Of a DNA stretch of 64,000 nt, positions 1-12,200 are shown piece after piece; position 1 is the first letter of the stretch; each line of letters starts with the position of its first letter. The position numbers were made by a program, and so were the translations under genes. The notes under the pieces are model-generated. The model had not been told where the DNA came from and made no database searches. It saw nothing but the letters and a program-made list of their open reading frames with translations. Source of the stretch: Branchiostoma belcheri (Eukaryota; Chordata; Leptocardii; Amphioxiformes; Branchiostomatidae); the NCBI RefSeq assembly GCF_001625305.1, contig NW_017803887.1, positions 2,921,926-2,985,925 on the forward strand, written 5' to 3'.

Positions 1-88
1 AGCTGCTCATTCATTACAGTACAGCTAATTTCTCTATAGAAAAAACGTTCTAATATCCTTGCTTTTAACACACTATCCATTCTTACAG

Positions 89-232
89 ATGTGGACGAGT
101 GTGCCGCCGGTACAGCCGTCTGTGACCCCAATGCGAACTGCGTCAACACTGTGGGTGCGTACACATGCAGCTGTGACACAGGGTACAAGAGCATCGCTAC
201 CAACGGTACAGGATTCCCAGGAGAATGCAAAG
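89..232 (+). other. EGF_CA exon, first visible exon of the MUC4-like gene
   Basis: The phase 1-1 exon encodes DVDECAAG...CDPNANC...[11 protein letters not shown]...GECK. The D-x-D-E-C start and six cysteines are the calcium-binding EGF signature. It precedes the NIDO domain, as in other mucin-like and nidogen-like proteins. Confidence 0.5.
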
Positions 233-3200
233 GTGGGCAGCATAAAACTCCATAAACAAGTTATCAAATGATAAGTTTATTGCAAATTCCTGTCCGAAGG
301 CTAAAAGCAACTAACAAGAATAAGAGAACAGAGTGCAATATAACCTCAAATCAAAATTATCATGCGTTTACTGTCATATCTATAATCAAAGACGAAACAA
401 TCGTTGCCTTGTGGTCGCGTGGCGTAAGGGCAGAGTGTTCGACTCTGAACCAAGAGGTCCAGGGTTCGAATCTTGCCATGCCACCTATCTTGTGCCCTGG
501 GGAAATACACTTAACACGACTTTCCTCGCTTCTCTCGGTTGAAAATTAGTAGCCTTCTCTGAGTTGGTGGCTTAAGAATAAGTTACGAAAACTTGAGTGT
601 GCTGTCACCATGTCTTGTCTTTATTAATGTTCAATAAAAAAATAATAATCATAAACTAATATTCTTCTAATTTTTTCCTACAGAGGACCGACTGTTTCCG
701 TTCGGCGCTAACGCCGGTGACATGAGCGTGACCGGAAGTGTCGCCAGTGACAAAACGTCCAGCCTCATCAAAGTTCCCGACGGTCTGCCTCTGTTCGGAG
801 GTCGGCTGTGTGACACCCTTTATGTAAGTTCTGTTGTCTTTTTTAGTAAGACTTGTACAGTCTCCTGCAGTCACTGTACATAGAACTTTGTGGGGTCGTG
901 TGGCGGTAGTGCTTGACTCGGAGCCTAGCGGTCCCGGGTTCGAGTCCTGACATGCCACTGATCTTGTGCCCTTGGGAAAGGCACTGAACACGAATTTCCT
1001 CGCTTCGCTCAGGTAAAAATGAGTATTGTATTGTCCCTTGTGTTGGTGGCGGCATTAATATAAGTTTTAAAAAACTTGAGTGAGCCGTCACCACGTCTTG
1101 TGATCACATGTTGGAAATAATGATAAAAAAACTTTGTCACCATGAGCATGTACTCATTTCGTAAGGGCAAAAAATGTACAATAAAGGTCCTTCATTAAAG
1201 TAAGGCATTTAGAGGTGGCATTTTATTGCCTCCAAGATGGCATATCACGGGTTAGGCAGTCACATTCCAAAAGTATTTAAACAGCTTTGAACACCATTTA
1301 TAGATGATAACAACGGTTAGGACGCACAAACTCACTGACGAAAGGTAGTGGATGCTACTTGAAACGTCTGACAGTTTTCAAAATCTATCCAGTTCCTTGA
1401 GTAACTCTTCTTGCAGCATGATGTAACCCAGCCTGGGTGTCTAACATCCATTGATGTAACGATTAGGACGAATTGACTCATATCGTGTGTCTCACAATCC
1501 TAACTTTCCTACCACAGGTTCTTGAGAACGGGCTTGTCGTCGCCACTACCCTGAAGGAGACGCAGGACTCCGTGGCCAAGACCATCTACCGCCACCCCAC
1601 CACTGACGCCGCCGCGTTCGGCGATCCCGTGTGCGCCGTGTTCGCTCCGTTCTGGGCCGACGCCGTCGTGGGAGGAGAATATCCCTCAAAGGTAAAACAC
1701 GTTGTAAACTACGAATGAAAAAAGGTAAAATTTGCAAAGCAAAAATGCATAATGCTTACCTTTGCATACGGTCTGCTCTGTTAATTCCTACTCAAACACA
1801 TTCATATACATGTACTACTACAGGAGCAGAGCATACCATGAAATTGCAACATTATGTAACCCAACACCAGTCACCATAGTGACAGACTTCAACAAATCAT
1901 GTCATTGGTCAGGTCATAGTTCACTGATTGGAGAAGAAAAAGAGGAAGAAACGGAGCAAAAACAATATGTTTTCCTTTGGTAAACTTAACTTGAAAGGTA
2001 ACATTTACAAAACAAATGCACAATGTTTACCTTCGCATATGGTCTGCTCTGGTAATTCTTACTCAAACACATGCATATATATGGTCAGGCAGGAGTCTAA
2101 ATCCCCCCTGCTATAAAATTGCAACATGATGTAACCCAACACTAGTTACCATGGTGACAGACGTCAGGTCCTGGTCACTGAACTTATTTTTTTTGGAACA
2201 GAAGAAGAAGAAGAGGAAGAAACTGAGCAAAAAGACATGTAGTGTGTTTTCCTTCGGTAAACATAATGACTGAATAGTGCCATTGAATCAAAAGGATCAA
2301 AAGATATGAGAAAAGTGACGAGAACATCACATTTATGTTATTACATCTGAAAGTATCGTCAAGTAGTGATCTTCTAAGAACCGTGCGTTGAATACGCCAT
2401 TTCAATACAGTTGAGCTGCATACGTACATGTACATGGTGAGTAAAATCTCTGTTTCCTGTGTTGTAGGTTTGGTATCATTATTATCAAAAGAACTCTGGA
2501 GGTGACGACGCGATGCTTCAGACGATCGACGAACTGACCATGATTCCCGGCTTCAACGCGACTTTCGCCCTGCTGGTGACGTATGAGACCATGGCCATGG
2601 CTGGGGAGACAGCACGACCAGACATGGAGGTGTGTTTGTTTGTTTGTTTGTTTGTTTGTTTGTTTGTTTGTTTGTTTGTTTGTTTGTTTTATTTCACAGA
2701 GGAGATACATATCGCCTGAGAGCGCTTTTTAAAAAATCCAAACAAAAGTCAGTTACATCAAAAATAACTTTCCAGTCCAAATTACAACAAAAGTAACAAA
2801 AAAAGTTACGCAAATTACTAATTGATACAACACTTTTAAAAGTAACTTAAATAATATACATGATGCTGATGATGTGTGTATCACTGCCGAGGAGAAACTG
2901 TCAGTTGACAGACTTCTTAAATACATACTAGTACTTGGTTCACAGATATATCCTTTTTTGTAAAAAGTAATTGTCTACCATCTATATAAAGACTCAATAA
3001 TCATAAATCATTGTTTTTTGTTACTTTGTGCTACATATGTATTATCATCTGTATTTTCTACATATTGGATTCTTTTTGCTAATTTATTATATGTAAGTGG
3101 TAGCGTTGAAATAAGTCTTAGAAACTTGAGTGCGCTACCACTTTGTGTTGTACCATGTTATACTGTGTGAACAATAAAAAAATCATTGTCGTGGGGTCGC

Positions 3201-6200
3201 GCGGCGTAACGGCGGAGTGCTCAGCTCAGAACCAAGAGGTCCCGGGTTCGAATCCTTACGATTATCATTTTTTTTATTCATCAAAAAATGAAAACATAAC
3301 AAGGACAGTGTGACGCTGCACTGAAGTTTATAACTTATATTAACAGTGCCACACAACAAAAAAATTAGATTCACAAAGTTGACATATCTGTGCGCCGTAG
3401 TCCCACCACCCTAAGACATTCAAAATGCTAATAAATCATCATTTTTCCCTCAGACGAACACGTTCCAGGGCGGTATCATCACGGATGGCGTCCACACCTT
3501 TGCCGGTGCCATTTACGAAGACGGCGGCATGAAGTGGGACCCACAGATCACAGACAGTAACCTGGTCGGTGGGAAGTGGCCCGCCTTTGTCGGTATCGTC
3601 GTCGAGAGTGCAAACGGCTCGCTCATCGTGGTCGAGAACGAAAATTCAAGGTGCGTTTCACCATTACTAAGAAGCAAGGAGAAGTCCAACTCACGTAATT
3701 TCAGTTAGTTGTTGTGACCGAACTCAACGTTAAGCCAGTGTGCACAGTATGTGTGTACAATATAGGTCTTCATTCATTCATTCATTCGTTCGTTCGTTCA
3801 TTCATTCTTTCATAATATCACAATGTTTTTATGATCACATTCGCTTGTGAAGGCAAGACATTCACAAGTCCAGCATAGAGCTCTTTGCAGAGCCCGAGCC
3901 TTTATTCTATGACAGTGACAATGATGACATATTCATGCCCCATTTGGTATAAATGCAGTAAGTCAGATACCGTGAGAATACTGAACAAACTACGCTATAT
4001 TTACTATACCTATGATTTGCTTGCTTCTTCTGTCTTCTTGAGATATGTATAGACGAACTTACAAAGGTTTTCTATTGCATTGCAGTTAACCGAACACATT
4101 ATATGCGAGACATTACATACTATAGAGATTAACAGTCTTTTTCTGTTCCGGTTGTCTTTCCAGGATGAAGACTAAGCTGGCAAACGGTGCGAAGGACTGC
4201 AGCGGCACGAACGTGTACTGTATGGACAGCCGGGCCACGGAAGGCGTGTGGAGCCAGGCTGACGACAACGCCGACGGCTGGGTCAACCCCAGAAAGTGGT
4301 GTACGGACTGGTACAACGTAAGTATGCGCTTTCCTCGTAAGTGTGCGCTTTCCTCGTAAGTGTGCGCTTTCCTCGTAAGTGTGCGCTTTCCTCGTAAGTG
4401 TGCGCTTTCCTCGTAAGTGTGCGCTTTCCTCGTAAGTGTGCGCATTCAAACACACCATTCAAACACAGCAGTGACACATTTACTGTGGAATTTGAACCAG
4501 TCAGAATCGCCCTGAGGAAGGTGACAGAAGGTCACTAAAATGTCGGCTGAATAAAACGCTTGTGTAAATATAAACTCTTTATTCAGTGACTTGCCTTCCA
4601 GATGAAACTATTCCCAGATATTCTATTATATACGGTAAACAAACAAGAATAACTTCTACGCTATTGTGATTTGATTTCTTTCATCATGTTAGTATCAGCG
4701 GACCTTTTGTTTTCTAACCGGTCTCTTGAACACAAATTATGACTATCTGTAAGTGATCACTGACTGATTTGGCTTTTATGTAACTGCCCCTTCAACGATC
4801 ACGAAAGAAAGGACCTGTTTGAAGAGGCCAAGAAGAGTTCTCCTCTTAACATCACAAATCCACACATTATAGAAAAAGTGGGATCATTCGTCTTCCACTG
4901 TCACGGAAAAAGACGTCAAACCCAATAAGTTAGAATTTAGTAGTTAGAGTAGTCACATACTATGTTGTTACCCACCCTGTTGTCCATACTTTATTTTCAT
5001 GTTACATGTACTTGCAATTAGCCTACGAGCAGGAATTTGCAATATAAACGTTTATTTCTATATCGTGTTTAGGCTGAACCAGCCGTCAGCGCATTTGCCA
5101 GCGCTGTACCCTGCCCACTGACCAAGGCTCACGCCGATCTCGACACGAGGTTTAAAGCGGCGAGTGACGTGTCCACGGGAGGGAGAGCCTGCTATGAGCA
5201 GAACGACGGGTCTTCTTTCACCAACGGTAGGCAACTGCTTTAGCAACTTCTTCTTCTCTTCCTCCTCCTATACCTCCTTCTCCTCCCCTCCTCCTATTCC
5301 TCCTCCTCCTTCTCCTCCTCCTTCTCCTCCTTCTTCTCCTTCTTTCCCGTCTCCTTCTTCTTCTTCTTCTTCTGTCCTCAGCAGACTATTTCTAGGTCTC
5401 ATGAGTGTGGCTTCGGATGTGGCTACTACTACATACACAATACTTGCAAACCAGAACTTTGGAAACATTGTTGTGTTTTAACTTATCTATGTCTTTGTCC
5501 GTAGGTGGAAACAGCCTGTGCTGTTATGGAGCTTCTGACGGTGCCTTTATGCTAAACAACAGGGAGCTGTCTGGCAATGTTCATCGTTATGCTCGGGTAC
5601 GCTACAATTCACATTCTTTGGTTTCCCATATCGATAAATTATGTTAAAAGATGTACCTTTGAAGAGATACCAAGCGTATGCATTTTAACAGCATATTGTT
5701 CGAAAATACTACATTTTTTGTTTGAATTGTTTCCAAGGACGGCAATGTATATATTCTATACCAAAATAGTCTACATTGAATGATTTCTTCGGTGAAGAAT
5801 ATCCAGCTAATATGATACACTAAAACAGTTACTCAAGCAACCGGATATGATTTTGGAAACGGTCAGACGTTTCAGGTAGCATTTCATCAATACCTTTCAT
5901 CAGTGGCACTGGAAAGATCTCAAATTCAGCAGGTTTGTAAACACGAGATGTTGATTGGTTGATTGATTGATTGATATGCAATCTGCTTCTCCTTTCTCCT
6001 TCAGAGCTCCCAGAACTACCAGGACCATGACGTGAAGCCCAGACAGTACTGCTGCCAGGACACGTCCAGCGCCTACTGCACCATGTACTTCGAGAAGAGG
6101 CCGATGATCTCATCTGATGGATACGAGGCTCCCCAACAGAGTGAGTTCTAATCGATAGCTTGAACATCAACCAGCGTCCTTTGTTCTTTGTTCTTTTTAT

Positions 6201-9200
6201 TTATTCACATGTATTCATTGAGTATCAAGAAAGAAGCACAGTTGCTTGTATAACGTCTTCTACTCAAAAACATTAAACGAGAGTAAAACACAATGACAAA
6301 ATACATACATAATTACAAAGTGGGTGAAGGAAAAATGAGTATAAACAAGACAAGTTGGTGATCTATCAATTAAGCGAATCTACCTGTAGAGTAGATAAAG
6401 TTTTGAACTACATCAAAGACATTACAGTTTTGTGAATGTGATGTGGACCCAGTGTTCTTTATTGCTATAGTAGAGTACTTTATCGACAAAACAAAAGTGC
6501 AGCGACTTTCGTAAGGTCTAACTATAACTTAACATACAGACAGACACGTGGGTATGAATCAACATACTGATTTTAGTGTAATACTTGCTCTTAAGTCCAC
6601 ACATTCTTTGATATATTTACCTATTTGTACACAGTAAGGCTTCTAGAATGAAAAGCAGATGAACCATTTCTAATAAATCATCTTCCTTTGATTTTTACAG
6701 GTGCTGGAGCGGGTGATCCTCACATCACTACCCTGGACGGATTCTCCTACTCGTTCAACGGCTACGATGAGTACCTCATGGGCACCAACACCAGCGACGC
6801 CCCGCGGGTCTTCCAGATGCAGGGCAGGACGAAGTTGGCAGATGTCGAGCCCGGCAAGGTCCCCCTGGCGACAGTGTTCAGGTAAATAAAAACTGACATA
6901 ATTTGACTACATCATTGCCTTTTCAGTATGTTTCTGTTTACATTCGCACAAGGAAAACATACTGTTTTTGCTCTGTTTCTTCTTCCTCCTCTTCTTCTTC
7001 TCCCATCGAATAAGGTCAATGACCAGGACCAGACGTCTGTCACCATGGTAACTGGTGTCGGTTACGTAATGTTGCAAGTGCCATGCAGAACTGAGTCCAA
7101 GAGGGGCTGCATGGTCACCATATATATATGAATGTTTTTGAGTAAGAATAAACAAAGTAGTACTTTTTTAAGCTGGGCCATGTGAAGGTAAACATAGTGC
7201 ATTTGCTTTCTAGTTGACGGTTGTTGCTGCTTTAACATTCGTCATATTTCTGTTTTTTTACTGACCGTGTGCGTCTTCATCTTTGCAGTGGTATTGCCGT
7301 GAAGCAGCCCACCAATGACGTCCAGATCTACCTGAATGGTACGGGAACTAGTGTGGACATCTACGTGGACAGCACAGCCTATACACACGCTGGCATCGAC
7401 GATGGCTCAACCGACTCCTTCTCTGATGGACGATTCCAGCTTGTGAAAGATTGTAAGTTCACTCATGTTTTACAGCCTTTGTGATTATGTTTACCGAAGG
7501 AAAACATATTGTTTTTGCTACATTCCCTCTTCTTCTTCAAAACAAAAAGGTCAATGACCTGAACCAGGCTGTCTGTTACCATGGTAACTAGTGTTGGGTT
7601 ACATCATGTTGCAATTTCATGGCAGGAGGGATTTAGACTCCTGTCTTACCATATACTAGTATATGATTGTGTTTGAGTAAAAATTAACAGAAGGTGAACA
7701 TTGTGCATTTGCTTTGCAAATGGTATCTTTCTATTCCTATGATAATGTTGGTATATGAGGTAAAAAGCAAGAAGCACATTGTCCTGTCTTGAACGTCAAT
7801 GAACTTGTGACGTTTCGTCTTCCAGCCTCTACGTCAGCTGTGACTGGTGTCAAGGTCATCTTCACGTCCGGAATCTCGGTGGAAGTGAAGGCGGGACTCG
7901 GCATGCTCACCTACGCAGTCTCCATGACCCCTGACATGAAGAGCAAGCTGAAGGGCCTTCTGGGTAATTTCAACGGCAACAACCAGGATGAGTTCTTCTG
8001 GCCCAACGGCACAGCGGTTTCTTTCACCAATGCAACCAACCCTCCAGAAGACGAACTATTTGCATGGGGCCAGTCATGTAAGTTGTCATTTATATGTTTA
8101 CCGAAGGGAAACATATCATTTTTGCTCTGTTTCCTCTTCCGTTCCAAACACAAAAGGTCAATGACCATAACCAGACGCCTGTTACCATGTTAACTAGTGT
8201 TGGGTCACATCATGTTGCAATTTTATAGCAGGAGGGATTTAGACTCCTGTCACCATATATACAGTAAGAATTAACAGAGCAGACCATATGCAATGGTAAA
8301 TATTATGCATTTGCTTTGCAGATATTACCTTTCTAGTTATAGTTCTAGATTTGCCGTCTTACTTATTGTAAAATATTTCTTATATTGGATTGTCTGTTCG
8401 GTTTTTGTTCGTTTGCTATGTCAATTAATGCTTGATGTCTTTCTTTCCGACAGGGGCCTTGCGTACCACGGGCGACAGTACCCTCTTCACCGTGTATCCC
8501 GACGGCGAAAATGCCGCAACATACGGCAACAGTTCCTTCACTCCTCTGTTCTTCAACCTGGACACCATGTTCCCTAACGAGACCGACAAGGCCCGCGCCA
8601 TATCGGTGAGACTCTTTTTGCTCACTCTTGATAAAGATCATTTCTACGCCTGATTTGTTTCGCGGATGTTATATGCCATAGTGCTGAACGCACGCTAAGA
8701 CTACTACATTTACTATGCAAGTCTATCCGTTGCTAAGGCCCATGAATTGTGACGAACAATCATCCAAAAGAGTATATTTACCAATCAGGCTTATTCGTGG
8801 CTAGGTTCCATGAATTGTGACGAATAATCATCCAAAGGTGTGCACACTCACATTCTAAACAATTCTCGATATTGAAATTTTGAAATCTCTTCAGCACTAG
8901 TAGTGTCACCGACGAAAGATGCTGCCTGAAGTGAAACATCTAAAAGTTTCCAAAATCATATCCAATTGCTTGAGTAACTGTTTTCTCTTGGTTAATCTTA
9001 TTCCTCGGATGTCTAACCTTCACCGACGTAATACTCGAAATTTTCTTGTCGCGTTCAACCTTCTAACCACTTAACGTTGCTATCTGCAGGTGTGTGGCGG
9101 TGCAGATAAGAAGGAGTGCCTGTTTGACATCGCGCTGACTGGAAACGAGGAGGTGGGAGCCGCCGCAGCAGCAGCTTTGGACGCTGTAGCCAACAGCAAC

Positions 9201-12200
9201 GCCGCTCTCTGTAAGAACCTTCATCATAGGAACTTTTATAATTTGTCAAAAGGCGTAATCATCTTGGAAAAACATATCAGATTTATACGACATCTACAAG
9301 CTTTTCAATATCTATTTTTCTTAACAAGTTTTGAAGAGGATGTTTTTCTGATCCAACACATGATATTGTATCATGAAAGTTTACTGTGTTGGTAGTTACA
9401 TGTTTGAAGTTAAAATTTTGATCCAATACAATATAGTTCTCTCACCTAGAGCTTTTGACCAGTCACTCTGGTCATCCTCAGTAGACTGACCCAGTGAGGC
9501 TTGTCACATGGCTTCTTTGAAGTGTGACGTCAACGCTGGGTCTGGTAGACGATGTCGGCCCCCGTCACGGTTTAGTGAAGGGTGATGGGCCCTGATGTAG
9601 ATAGTCTCTTTCACCCCTCTCGGGAAATAGCCTTGTTTAGTGTCCAATATTCTTGCATATGACGGTAGACCTGGACCTCTGGGAAGAGCATTTCCATCGG
9701 CAGGGCATTTCCAGTATAAATAAAGGCTATTGGTTGATTGATTGATTGATTGATTGATATCGTTTTACAGCGAACACCCCGCCAGTCTTCAACGTGACGT
9801 CAGAGATCCGGGCTACCGTTGGTCAGGAGTACGGCCTGCAGCTGGAGGCTACAGACGACGGGTCGGTCACCATCACTGTCGCACAGGGACCGGGCAGCCT
9901 CAACGGCAGCAACTACTACACGTAAGTCTTACTCTTAAAGACATTGAGTGAAAAAGTGCACTCCTGTCTATGGATCGAATGATGTCGTACTGATAGCACT
10001 GAAGTGATATTATGTAAGATTTTTGCACCAATCCTCTAGATTGTCATTTTCAGTAACTTTCAACATATTAGCGTCGCTATTTCGCTTTTCCGGCGACAGC
10101 GCAGCGTGAGAATAGGTTGCACAAGGCCCGTTGTATTTTAGGAGGCTCCTAAACAGCGGTTTTTGTTGGGGTATCTTTGGCAGCTTCAACACGTTTTTGC
10201 GGCGCAACGACGTTGATCTTTTACTTGTCATTATGAAACCAGTTAGGCTTATAGCGCAAGAAAATGTGTAAAATAAAGATGTATAAAATAGTGGAAAAAA
10301 TCTTACATGATATCGCTTAATGATTTATACTTTGCTAACACAGGTGGACGCCTTCCGACACGTCGAACTACACCATCCAGTTCCTTGCCACGGATGACGT
10401 CGGCGCCTCCACCTCCCAGACCCCTGATGTCACCGTGTGCGCCTGTCAGAACGGCGGCACGTGCAACTTTGCCACCACCCTAACGGCACGAAGCGCCGGG
10501 TTCGCCATCGCCGCATGCAACTGCCAGCTGGGCTTCGTCGGCGACTACTGTGAGACGGACTACAATGGCTGCTCTGTCACACCTTGCTATCCAGGTAAGT
10601 CGGCTTTACATGTTGAATATTTCCTTTTATGTTAGTTTCGTTTGTACAACTGTACTGTTATCATATCTACGACATCTCTTTCAGACGAAATAATAGGTCG
10701 CTCCTGAATGTCCATCACATTTAGCAATTCAACCAATGAGAGAATGACAATATTAGTGATTCGACCAATGAGAGAATGGCAATTAGCAGTTCGACCAATG
10801 AAAGAATGAAGCATTTCTATGTTTTTTCGGAGATGGGTGGGGCTTTAGGATCGGTCTATTGGGGCGAATTGTCAACGGACTAACACTGTAACTCTCCCGT
10901 CCTCCAGGTGTAAATTGTACCGATGCTGTGGCGCCTCTGTCCCCCGGTGCCAAGGAGTACACCTGCGCCAGCTGCCCAGCTGGGATGGTGGGTGACGGAG
11001 AGTCCTGCGTGGATCTGAACGAGTGCCTCTTACCTTCCAACAACTCCAACGTGCACCAGTGTAAGAACGCCACCTGCTTCAACGAGGCCCCGGGTTACCG
11101 CTGCGAGTGTCTGTCGGGGTACAGCATGCTGGCTGACAACAGGACATGCGTCGGTAAGAAGCTTAAGAAATAAGATATATATAACGTTATGGCGTTTTAT
11201 ACATTTTACACATTTTACACATTTTACACATTTTATACATTTTGTACATTTTATACATTTTATACATTTTATACATTTTATACATTTTATACATTTTATA
11301 CATTTTATACATTTTATACATTTTATACATTTTATACATTTTATACATTTTATACATTTTATACATTTTATACATTTTATACATTTTATACATTTTATAC
11401 ATTTTATATTGTATCCAGGCTTAATCCTGCCATATATACTTCTGGTCAAGTTGAACAACTAAAACTGATGTACAATGAAGTAAACATATACATCGATGTC
11501 ATTTTCCCAGATATTGACGAGTGTGCTACCGGTGCCGACAACTGCCATGCTGACGCCACCTGTACCAACACGGAGGGTTCTTTCACCTGTGCCTGTAATA
11601 CTGGGTACAGCGGAGACGGAACAACATGCTCAGGTGAGCACTGCTCTTTTGTTGTTGCTGTTGTTCTTGTTGTTGATATTGTTGCTGTTGTTGCTGTTGC
11701 TGTTGTACACACAGTTGTTGTTGTTGTATGTAAACTAGACCCTTGTAGCTGACCAACAGTCAGGAACTGAATGATTTTTTTTAACCTTCTCAGATATTGA
11801 CGAGTGTCAGACAAACAACGGAGGCTGTGACCGTATCTGCGCCAACACGAAAGGCAGTTACGCCTGCTCGTGTGACGTCGGTTACAGGCTGATGGAGAAC
11901 AAACACACATGCCAAGGTAACTTAAATTTTAGCCTCTCAATGATACACATTTTAAGACATAACAGCTTAGAGAAATACAATTGAATGTGTGAAAAATATC
12001 ACATTACTTCAACATTTACTCATGTTCTTCTTTGTCTCCAGATATCGACGAATGTGCCGGTCCCAGTCATGGTTGCAAACAGTTTTGCACCAACACCGCC
12101 GGTGGATTTGCCTGCTCCTGCAAGGCGTACTACGCCCTGGCTGCAGACGGAAAGAGTTGTGAACGTAAGTCTACCATTCATGACATCCTTACAAAGCTTA

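Larger units (their letters stand above)
684..3650 (+). other. NIDO (nidogen extracellular) domain exons
   Basis: Exons 684-823, 1518-1691, 2468-2629 and 3454-3650 encode the NIDO module. It starts with DRLFPFG, continues through [13 protein letters not shown] and VWYHYYQ, then [12 protein letters not shown], and ends with GTNTFQ-like and DGVHTFA segments. In nidogen and MUC4-type proteins this module lies directly before AMOP or EGF modules, matching the order here. Intron phases are 1, 0, 0, 0 and 2 across the module. Confidence 0.5.
4164..6140 (+). other. AMOP domain exons
   Basis: Exons 4164-4317, 5073-5226, 5505-5596 and 6005-6140 encode a cysteine-rich module. It has [13 protein letters not shown], a CCYGASDG segment and a closing [10 protein letters not shown]...FEKRP. 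The paired CC and the final C-x-Y...RP pattern are typical of AMOP (adhesion-associated domain in MUC4 and other proteins). It sits between NIDO and VWD, as in MUC4 and SUSD2 relatives. Confidence 0.5.
6701..8077 (+). other. VWD domain exons
   Basis: Exons 6701-6881, 7289-7452 and 7826-8077 encode a von Willebrand factor type D-like module. It opens with [17 protein letters not shown] and contains the late [14 protein letters not shown] motif. The MUC4-type VWD often lacks the CGLC processing motif; no CGLC is visible here. The module ends with FAWGQSW, read across the junction to the exon at 8454. Confidence 0.5.
8454..10440 (+). other. Post-VWD linker with cadherin-like/Ig-like segment
   Basis: Exons 8454-8605, 9090-9210, 9771-9921 and the first ~90 nt of 10344-10594 link VWD to the first EGF. 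The first two resemble the post-VWD region of MUC4/SUSD2-type proteins (SLF-Y and F-P-F patterns, then an ECLFD segment followed by an alanine run). The next segment ([12 protein letters not shown] ... LEATDDG ... [12 protein letters not shown]) has the beta-strand and ATDD pattern of cadherin-like or dystroglycan-like modules. The exact fold assignment is uncertain. Confidence 0.5.

Noticed and set aside
409-485. tRNA gene with boxes A and B
   Set aside because: It is followed by a body shared with the copy at 884-1140 and an A-rich tail, so it is the head of a SINE.
11030-11752. Open frames of repeated KCI, MYK, YTF or YIL units on both strands
   Set aside because: They are products of the 9-bp TTTTATACA array, which lies inside an intron between two in-frame EGF exons.
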